From positions 744,001 through 808,000 of the forward strand of contig NHZP01000023.1 in the NCBI GenBank assembly GCA_003313425.1: a stretch of 64,000 bases of DNA. Reading direction: 5' to 3'. Positions 56,651 to 64,000 of the stretch are shown here, one piece after another. The stretch comes from Pseudopyrenochaeta lycopersici. Taxonomy: Eukaryota > Ascomycota > Dothideomycetes > Pleosporales > Pseudopyrenochaetaceae. Each line of letters starts with the position of its first letter. Position 1 is the stretch's first letter. The position numbers and the translations under genes were made by a program. The notes beneath the pieces are model-generated. The model was given only the letters and a program-made list of their open reading frames with translations, did no database searches and had not been told where the DNA came from.

Positions 56651-58333
56651 TTGCATTCCATGTTTCTCCTAACCAGTCCATTCTGTTGGGAGACCATGGA
56701 GGTTTACCGGTACCAAAAGCTCGAAGAAGACGATTTCACTCGTGTGCTTCTCCTTCATCCATCGGCGACCCGCGATCAGCCGCTCCGAAGCAGCATCAAG
56801 CATATTTCAAGAAAACACTTTGAAAAATCAAAGATTGAAGCCCTATCATATGCTTGGGGCCCACCTCATTTCACAGAAACGCTGTTCTGCAACGGTGATG
56901 ATGGCATACTCAAAATTACGCCGTCCCTGGAGGGCGCATTGCGTGCGCTTCGAGATCGATCACAGGTTAGGAAGGTCTGGTGTGATGCTGTATGCATAAA
57001 TGTGAGTCCAAATAAGGATACCAATGAGTTCAAGAGAATGAAACCTTGACATGGGTGTCATACGAACACTTCTGACTGTCTACAAGCAACAAGATGATGG
57101 GAGAGATCACGCCAAGTTCGAGAAATGCCGGATATATATCGCACGGCGCATCAGGTTCTAGTATGGTTGGGTGATGATGGCAACGAAGGTGAGAAGGTTC
57201 TCAGATGCTTTTAGGATTATTTCAAGCTAGACAGTGAGTGAGCCCTTATCATGTCTCTCATATTCTGACTAGCGCTAAGTGTCGTAAAGAGGACAACCGG
57301 GAAGCTATTCTGCGAGAGAAGGTATGCAAAGCATTCGGTACCGTCAGCGTTATACGTTTTCAAAAGACTTTACGAGTCCACCTCAAAAACGACCCAAAAA
57401 GGATAAATGCGAACTTGAAATCACTTATAAGGAGGATGCCGGGGAGATATATGTCAACCTGGCCATTGGTCTTTGCAAGGGATACGTCATTTTGGACATG
57501 AACGAATCCTGCACTGCGCTGCAGCTTTTAGACCTCATTCCAGCGAAGCGAGTGAAATTCCTTCCTGGATCCCGGATTGGACAGCGGAAAGGAGGTGCAT
57601 TCCCCTCCTCGACGGTGATTGGTATGGGGCTGGGCCATGGGTCGAAGGTTCAGGATGGAAATTGACAGACGACAAGAGAAATCTGCGCCTCACAGGCTGG
57701 AAGATCGGCACCGTGTCGGAAATAGGGTTCAAATACAACGGAAAACCTCGTTTCGAGGATATCAAGCAAACCATCCAACAATGGCGGGTTTTCTACGATG
57801 AGCGACGAAAATTAAAGAAACCGAAAAGAAAATCTCAAAAGGCCAGCGATTGGCCCTCCCGTAAGAATCACCCCCGGGTCGATGAATTCTTCGAAGCCCT
57901 CACGATGACGAGACTTCATTGGGGCGATTCATATGTGTATCCACCCGATGAACTTTATAGCCTCTTATTCGACGACGTGGAAGTGCAGCCCCGACACGAC
58001 GGCTCATCGAATCCACGCATGAAGGGCCTGCATGAAATGCGCGGACATGTTCGAAGGCTGAAAACCTTGATGCAAGGACGCGTCTTCTGCGCAAACGAGG
58101 AAAACGTGCCAATGAACTGCCCGGACGATGTCGAAACCGGGGACGAGGTCGTCGTTTTTGCAGGAGTCAACACGCCTTTTATCGTCAGAACGTTCAACGC
58201 GAGACCCAAGCGAGGGTCCAGGGAGCGCAAATTCCGACTCATCGGAGACTGCTACATGGAGGGAGTTATGAAGGGGGAATTGCTCGTGGACGGGGAGATG
58301 CTGGGGGAATCAAGCCAGTATATTCTGGTGTAG
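56651..58333 (+). pseudogene. Decayed HET-domain gene
   Basis: Remnant of a HET-domain gene in at least three frames. The first part (56651-57000) reads MEVYRYQKLEEDDFTRVLLL, IEALSYAWGPPHFTETLFC, ITPSLEGALRALRD and VWCDAVCIN, the A[L]SYxWG start of the HET domain. A likely intron (57001-57086, GTGAGT..ACAAG) leads to QQDD, after which the reading shifts: QVREMPDIYRTAHQVLVWLGDDGN is coded in another frame and ends at a stop near 57213. The middle (KCELEITYKEDAGEIYVNLA near 57400-57460) is in a third context. The C-terminal part (57530-58333) opens as IPSWIPDWTAER and ends DCYMEGVMKGELLVDGEM, the usual HET tail. Two or more frameshifts make it non-functional as read; more introns cannot explain all breaks. 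Confidence 0.75.
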
Positions 58334-59228
58334 TAAGATGTTAAAATACATCGTGGGAGACAGGAAACATGAATCGAATCAAAGAATAAAGCACACATTT
58401 TGTGTGCTTTTAGACTCGTGGGACGAAAACTGCAAATAAGTACATGCCTATCTTGTATTGAAGTACAGACTCCTGTTGCCCTAATAATGCAAAAAGGCGC
58501 CTACCTCCCTCATGCCAACGCCATATCAGCCAGAAAGCTTGGTGACTTGAACCTGACGGACTTGCACGATATTCAGGATAGCACCACGCGCTACTAGGCA
58601 ATTACACTGTAAATTTCCAAGCATGAAGCACAACTCAAATGTTGGAACTTCAATAATCTTTTCTTACTTCCAAACAGCCAATAAAGCTATTACGGTATCT
58701 GGCATGTCTCAATGGCTCGTCGCTCGCGACGTGCTCATCCATAGACATAAAAATCTTGCAATCACTGCCATTGTGCCGGCCGTATCCACCAACAAAACAA
58801 AAGAGGTGAAAAATGTACGAAGAGCACCTAACCACTAGACACAAGGTGAAAATGATACACCAGAGATACTCCATAGACAAATCCCATTCGTCCAATTATG
58901 CAATCCAGACCTTGCCTATGTTCATAAAGGCGATCAAATTTCGAGCTGCAAACGCCAGACCATGCAATATCAAACAGTACAGAAAGAAAAAGGAATCTAC
59001 AAAAAGAATGGATGCCATACGAGAAGGGCGAATGTTTCAGGCTCCTAGATTCGTTTGCGCTGTGATCAACGACAGATCTCATAGAAACGCTTGATGAAGC
59101 ACTTTCCCTTTGGCACCGCGCGTTTCGAATTCAGCGATGACCAAATATCAATATGAGAATTGCCTGTGTGTATCGCAAAGCTACTTGCAATGGTATTGTA
59201 ACCTTCGGTGTTCCTCCATTGCCGCGCT
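58334..59228. other. Intergenic, convergent gene ends
   Basis: About 895 bp between the HET pseudogene and the 3' end of the large minus-strand gene. It includes a perfect short hairpin (58388-58410) and no gene. Confidence 0.4.
58388..58410. repeat. Perfect 10-bp hairpin at the pseudogene 3' end
   Basis: Arms AAAGCACACA (58388-58397) and TGTGTGCTTT (58401-58410) with a 3-nt T loop. It overlaps an AATAAA at 58385-58390, 55 bp after the pseudogene stop. It may be a 3'-end structure or chance. Confidence 0.5.
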
Positions 59229-62200
59229 TCACAGAGCTTTCAGTGCATGCGCAACAAGGATGGGTACGAGGATTGCAGTTACAATGCCAACATTGACAGC
59301 TATACCCGCAATCAGCGCCACCCTCTTAGACTGCGCTGTGCAGTAACCCAGTCTACCCTCAGTAAGCGATACGATAATCGAATCCCCCCACACACGGTGC
59401 AAGAGAATGCAAGGTGGAATCAGGCAGAACGCGGCAAGGATGACCCAAGATAGCTTCCGTCGACTGGCCTCATCTTCTGCACTAGGTTCTCGCTCCGGAC
59501 AGAGAAGGTGGGGTGAGTGCTCGTGAGCAATGACGTTTCTTACAGTAACAGGAAACGTGTCGATGCTGAGAGTATGCGAAGGACGTAGGGGCGTGTTCGT
59601 GTCGCTTGTTGATGGACGCTCGGTACCGTTTATGAAGCGAGAGAAGTGAGTATCCTGACTCGACATGGTCGCTCGACCTTCAGGCGAAAGTACCATCTGT
59701 CGCAGTTTCGTCTGGCCGGGTACGGCAGCACGACTATTTCGGCGCTGAGCACGCGGGAGGGTTGTAGAGCATCGAAGAGATTGACGATGATTGGCCTTAG
59801 CAAGCGGAGACGTTGCTTGAACTACTTCCGAGCTATTTGCGCCTGGAAAGAGCGTTATTTGAGAAGGCGTTCGCTCGTGCTCTGGCTCACACTCAGCAGA
59901 TGGCCTAACACTTTGAGTTGGCGTCACAGCCCCATTATTAGGGAATGGAGAGGCATAGAAGCCAGTCGAGCCAGAGCGAATGCTGTGGCGAACAACGCTT
60001 GAACTTAGTCCTAGACCAGGACTACTGGTATCTGCAAGGCTGCTGCCAGTTTCGTGCATGCCGGTACCACGTGGTGTGCCTGTGAGATTACCCTTCGGCC
60101 CAATAGAGGTCAACTTCTCGAATGTGTTCTCACGCTCCAGACCAGCGGAACGCCCAAGCACATTCTTAGGAGAGTTAGACTCCGGTACCCTATCAGATTC
60201 TCCATATGATCGGTTACCACGATTGGATTGGTCAGCATGACCAGACTCATTATCGATGATGATATCATCATTAGGACCTGAAGCTAACAATTCCTGGGTC
60301 TCCTTGTCGTTCAAAGCGTATATGTCAGCCCAAGGTGTAAAGGCATGTGGCACATCGACAGCGCCCTTGCCAAACACATACTCAGGTTGGGCGGAGAATC
60401 GAAATGCAGGCACTGTAGTTGAAACAGGAGGACTGGAATTCAATAGGGATGAGTTTTCAGGCGCTATGTGACCACGATCGCGGGTCTTCAGTTCCGGTGG
60501 TGACGAGCTGAACGCGTGAGGATAGTTTCGTAAAGGGCTGGAAATTCCACGCTGAGGACGATCTTGCGAAAAGGGTTGCTCCGCCCAAGAAGGCAGCGAG
60601 CCATCCGCATTGAGGCCAAGGCTATTCCGGCTTCCCTCACTGCTGCTATAGTCCGCAATACTGTCGAGAGAATTGCGATTTTCATGGCTATTGCCGCCAA
60701 GTGTCTCCCATTCAGCCTTGTCTTCTTCACCCGCGGCAGAAACATATTCCGGATGATTTCCATCTCCAGAAACCCGATTGGTAAGCTTTCTGCTGATAAG
60801 CATACTTCCTGAGTTGCGCTTGGCCCACATTGCAGGAATTCCATCATCTTGGGGCTGGCGTTCGGTCTTTGCATCCTGAAAGATTTGCTCAGCCTGATCG
60901 AGTGCTTCCTGGGGAGTTAGTGGGCTGGCTTGACTACCTGCTTGGGAGTACGTCAATGAAGGCTCCAGCTTCTTCAACTCTGGCTGCGAGTATGATGAAG
61001 ATGGTTGAAGACTCTGGCCTATGACTTGTGTGGTGGGAAGGTCAGACTGAGGAATCTGCAATAGGTTCCGAGTGTCACCGTACGAGTAAGATGATTCGTT
61101 AGAGAATAAATCCGATATATCAGGGCGTGGAGTGATGAAAGGCGCTTCGTCGTACTCAAAGGCCGGGGCAAGAGGAGCCATTCCACGTGGAGGTGATCCG
61201 ATATTCCGGGTCATGGCTGATCTGCCGGTACGCACGGGCTGAATCGGGTTGATAATATCGTTGTGGCGCAAATCAAATTCAAATTGACTGAAGCCAGAGG
61301 TGACTCTTGCTGCTTCGGGTCGATGGATTGTTGACTCTTCTTCGAAGGTATTAGCCCTCGTTCTAGAACCCTTATGCAAGTCGGCAGGCTGCTCAGCCTG
61401 TGGAGGCAAACTCGTATTGGCCTTGTCATCAGGGTTATAGTGATCAATAAATTTGCTGATGGTGTCCGTATTCGCATCTCGTTGGAATGAGCGATGATGG
61501 AATTCTTGTGTATGTGGTTTGGGTATTTGTCGACTTGTTCGATGGGTGCTACCAAAGCCGGACAGGCTGCCATGATTGTAGTCGCTCGCAGAACCGCTTA
61601 CATCCATACCGCTATACCGTGTAAATGGATTGCTCTGGCGGCTGCTGGCAAGGCTTTGCTGATAATTTGACCGGCGTCGATCATCTCCTGTATACACGGA
61701 TGAACTGGGGTATATGGAATCAAGATCGTCGTAGTACGGCCTGGAAAGTAAGCTGCGATCCGACATCGCGAAATGCGAATCCTCCATCCGGCCTGCCTGC
61801 GTCGAGGGATCGTCCGGAAGCATCGATGCCAACGGCTCAACGTCATAGTCTTTTGTCGAATGCCTCTGCGGAGGTTCTATATCGTGGTCCTTGGGAGAAA
61901 ATGGACCAAATTCGTAAGATGAAGCAGGGCTTGTGGGTGTGATTGGTGATGCTGGGCTTACCGGGAAGTACGAGGTCTGTGGAGTGGCAACATAGGTCTG
62001 GGTGAGCGGCCGTGGAAAGTCCCCATCCAAGCTAGCCGAAGCCATGGTTACATTAATATCGCGCAACTCCTGAAAATCTTCTATATCGTTGGCCAAAGGG
62101 CTCTTGCCCAACTTCTTTGAGAGAGTTCGAGTGAGCTGCTTAAGGGAAAACCGCGTGTCGTTTGCAGGCTTCTTGATAGTCAAAGGAGAAGGGGCTCGAA

Positions 62201-63377
62201 TAGACCCCGGACTATAAAGTGGGGAAGTGTATGAGGAAGAGTTCGGGCTGACTGCGGCTGGGGTTGGAGGAAGTGGGAGGTCGAGGTTAGACCCGGTGAA
62301 CGAGTCTTCAGCACGCCTCATGATACCTGCATGCGCCGAACCAAGATCTCCATACAATGATCTCTTAGGTGCCATCTGGATATCTATTAGCTGCGTTGAC
62401 ATTGAGCGGGGGGTGGCATTGACCTCTGAAGCAGCTTCGAGCGGCTCCTCGAAGGACCGCTGCGGAAGAAATTCACTTGAATCGAAATCTCTTGATGGAG
62501 TTACAATGTCGTGAAGTAGCAAAGAATCGTGGGGATTGACCAAATCGAAAGATGTGCCGCGGTAATGAATAATTGCTGGGGTTGCAGGTGGAGTTGCGGG
62601 TGCGGTTGTCGTGAAGCTTAGTGCGGTTGTGCGCGTGTTTTCCCTTTCATCGCGCGGTGGAGAAAAGGCCGGGTCTGCAGAGTGGGGCGGCTGTGGGAAT
62701 CGCGACAATGAAAAAGTGGAAAGCGCAGGTGTAGATTGGGCGTCACTCGAGTGTGAATGCTCCGTACAAATGCTTAGGTGAGCAGGCAACGGTGACCGCT
62801 GGAATTGCGGAGCTTTCACGTTTTCAAGAGGGAGAGATAATGGCACAGGACCTGTGGCAGCAGGCGGCCTGGGCAGCCTTTTTCTCGAGTTAAAGTGACG
62901 TACCTTTCCAGACAGGTTGGCTGTCGAAATGCTCGACACGCTCCCGCTTTGCACACGAGGCTCAGCCGACTGAGATCGAAATGAAAGATCGAGTAACGCC
63001 TGTTGCTGGAAAGGGGTTTGGCTGGATTTGAGCTGTTGTACCGACTGAGAAAAGTGAAGAGGCCGAAATGATGAACCAGAGCCAGAGCGCCTTGTACGCG
63101 TTACTGAAGGTACGCGCTCAATGTCACTCAATGCGGACGCCGCAGGCCTTCTCCTAAGTGTCTTGCCCGAAGGCGTCCCTTTTTGCGAGATGGGTGTATA
63201 TTGTTGCTTGCGATACTCGTGGATAGTGAGAGTGTGAATGGGGGTCCGAGAAGATACTGATGAGGTCACCGAGTGATGTGGAGAGTGCACAGGCGTCATT
63301 GGATTGCCAGCCTGGATTGGTGGTGAATTCGTCTCGATCATTCGCGGTGAACGCGATTGGGGGTTGTAGGTTGCCAT
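59229..63377 (-). CDS. Large Ser-rich membrane-tailed protein, hypothetical
   Basis: Intronless frame of 1382 residues. The first 1250 residues are Ser/Pro/Thr-rich and mostly disordered, with possible short conserved motifs (RRPAASALSDIERVPS, RFSLKQLTRTLSKKLGKSPL, GIPAMWAKRNSGSMLISRKL, EALDQAEQIFQDAKTERQ, YVFGKGAVDVPHAFTPWADI). The C-terminus has two hydrophobic helices, WVILAAFCLIPPCILLHRVW and VALIAGIAVNVGIVTAILVPILVAHAL, separated by a short loop, so the long part is probably cytosolic and tethered to a membrane by a hairpin. I recognise no catalytic domain. The start is at 63377, the first ATG (MATYNPQSRSPRM). Related Ser-rich proteins are widespread in ascomycetes; function unknown. Confidence 0.75.
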   Translation of the reverse strand: MATYNPQSRSPRMIETNSPPIQAGNPMTPVHSPHHSVTSSVSSRTPIHTLTIHEYRKQQYTPISQKGTPSGKTLRRRPAASALSDIERVPSVTRTRRSGSGSSFRPLHFSQSVQQLKSSQTPFQQQALLDLSFRSQSAEPRVQSGSVSSISTANLSGKVRHFNSRKRLPRPPAATGPVPLSLPLENVKAPQFQRSPLPAHLSICTEHSHSSDAQSTPALSTFSLSRFPQPPHSADPAFSPPRDERENTRTTALSFTTTAPATPPATPAIIHYRGTSFDLVNPHDSLLLHDIVTPSRDFDSSEFLPQRSFEEPLEAASEVNATPRSMSTQLIDIQMAPKRSLYGDLGSAHAGIMRRAEDSFTGSNLDLPLPPTPAAVSPNSSSYTSPLYSPGSIRAPSPLTIKKPANDTRFSLKQLTRTLSKKLGKSPLANDIEDFQELRDINVTMASASLDGDFPRPLTQTYVATPQTSYFPVSPASPITPTSPASSYEFGPFSPKDHDIEPPQRHSTKDYDVEPLASMLPDDPSTQAGRMEDSHFAMSDRSLLSRPYYDDLDSIYPSSSVYTGDDRRRSNYQQSLASSRQSNPFTRYSGMDVSGSASDYNHGSLSGFGSTHRTSRQIPKPHTQEFHHRSFQRDANTDTISKFIDHYNPDDKANTSLPPQAEQPADLHKGSRTRANTFEEESTIHRPEAARVTSGFSQFEFDLRHNDIINPIQPVRTGRSAMTRNIGSPPRGMAPLAPAFEYDEAPFITPRPDISDLFSNESSYSYGDTRNLLQIPQSDLPTTQVIGQSLQPSSSYSQPELKKLEPSLTYSQAGSQASPLTPQEALDQAEQIFQDAKTERQPQDDGIPAMWAKRNSGSMLISRKLTNRVSGDGNHPEYVSAAGEEDKAEWETLGGNSHENRNSLDSIADYSSSEGSRNSLGLNADGSLPSWAEQPFSQDRPQRGISSPLRNYPHAFSSSPPELKTRDRGHIAPENSSLLNSSPPVSTTVPAFRFSAQPEYVFGKGAVDVPHAFTPWADIYALNDKETQELLASGPNDDIIIDNESGHADQSNRGNRSYGESDRVPESNSPKNVLGRSAGLERENTFEKLTSIGPKGNLTGTPRGTGMHETGSSLADTSSPGLGLSSSVVRHSIRSGSTGFYASPFPNNGAVTPTQSVRPSAECEPEHERTPSQITLFPGANSSEVVQATSPLAKANHRQSLRCSTTLPRAQRRNSRAAVPGQTKLRQMVLSPEGRATMSSQDTHFSRFINGTERPSTSDTNTPLRPSHTLSIDTFPVTVRNVIAHEHSPHLLCPEREPSAEDEASRRKLSWVILAAFCLIPPCILLHRVWGDSIIVSLTEGRLGYCTAQSKRVALIAGIAVNVGIVTAILVPILVAHALKAL

Positions 63378-64000
63378 TGTGATGGTGCTGCAAGTCCAGT
63401 TTTGTCCACTGCCACAACCCTATTCTGGAATTTCCCACTGTATTACAGCCGAGGTTCTAAGCAAGTGTTACCGTCACCTGTGTATACCTCTTTTGTTTGT
63501 CTGATCCGATGTCGCACTGCAGCTGGTTTCTAGCGGATACATGGCGTTACTCACGCCATGGGCTCCGATTGTAGAAGGTTGATCCAGTAGCTGATGGAGA
63601 ATTTGGTCAGCGGGCTATGCTGGCTTTCTATTCACTACTTGCTTGACCAACCTTAAGTAGCCTCTGGACGAAACACCCTCTCCACAGTGCCGAATTTTGC
63701 CAATGAGCGAACGTCGAAGATATTTTTTTTTGGCTGTGAGGTCAATTCCTGAGGTCGTTCACACCGATAGCCGTAAGTGTGACGTGTGCTTGAGATCCGG
63801 ACGAATGCAGACTCAAATAACAGTTTCGGCAGCGAAAGGTGAGAGCAACGCGAGATATTAAGATTAGAAGCGATAGAAGAGAAGAAGAAGCTACAAAGTC
63901 CAGCCCACTGAAAGAGAAGAGGAAGTCGCAGAGCACAATGGGCTGAGGTGTGCCAGGCGAGGAAGGCACAGTACTCTTTGTCGAGTACCCAGGAGGAAAT
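63378..64000. other. Intergenic, promoter of the large Ser-rich gene
   Basis: Leader and promoter of the minus-strand gene up to the window edge. A T run (63722-63730) is the only marked feature; no gene is recognised. Confidence 0.35.

Overview
This window is nuclear DNA of a filamentous ascomycete. The signs are short introns (about 48-125 bp) with GT..AG ends and CTAAC/CTGAC branch points, HET-domain and NLR genes, a Zn2Cys6 regulator, Dal5-type permeases, and secreted GH45 and GH5 enzymes. The protein set suggests Dothideomycetes, probably Pleosporales; this is inference from family content, not a database match. All exon models below were built by eye and checked for phase.

Layout. 1-3.8 kb: a Golgi UPF0658 membrane protein (-) divergent from a PP4 regulatory subunit R2 gene (+). 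4.5-7.7 kb: a fungal NLR (-) with a SesB-like hydrolase, NB-ARC and TPR repeats, broken by an in-frame TAG. 9.8-12 kb: an RRM-like, probably mitochondrial protein and a Ser-rich hypothetical protein. 13.3-18.7 kb: two different HET-domain genes in tandem. 18.7-20.4 kb: gene-poor sequence. 20.4-21.4 kb: an SprT-like zinc protease-fold gene. 22.5-25.4 kb: an SP-RING SUMO-ligase-like gene (-). 26.3-29.5 kb: a Boi/Pob1-type polarity scaffold (SH3-SAM-PH). 30.1-32.8 kb: a single-span membrane protein (+) and a GT31-like glycosyltransferase with a PAN-like tail (-).

34.6-45.0 kb is a metabolic block: Dal5-like permease (-), 2-oxoglutarate/Fe(II) oxygenase (+), secreted GH45 endoglucanase (+), short-chain dehydrogenase (-), a C2HC plus Zn2Cys6 regulator (+) and a second MFS transporter (+). 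The dehydrogenase and regulator are divergent and share a promoter carrying a perfect 13-bp inverted repeat with CGG cores, a plausible target of the regulator. No backbone synthase is visible.

46.6-55.9 kb: a secreted GH5 exo-1,3-beta-glucanase, a nine-exon ACS-family transporter with a 6-nt micro-exon, a Maf-family nucleotide pyrophosphatase and an MDR-family NADPH reductase. 56.7-58.3 kb: a frameshifted HET pseudogene. 59.2-63.4 kb: a 1382-residue Ser-rich protein with a C-terminal membrane hairpin.

Two themes stand out. One is a self/non-self recognition repertoire (NLR, two HET genes, one decayed HET gene) in which part is intact and part is broken. The other is a small regulated oxidoreductase/transport module that may be an undescribed catabolic or biosynthetic cluster.
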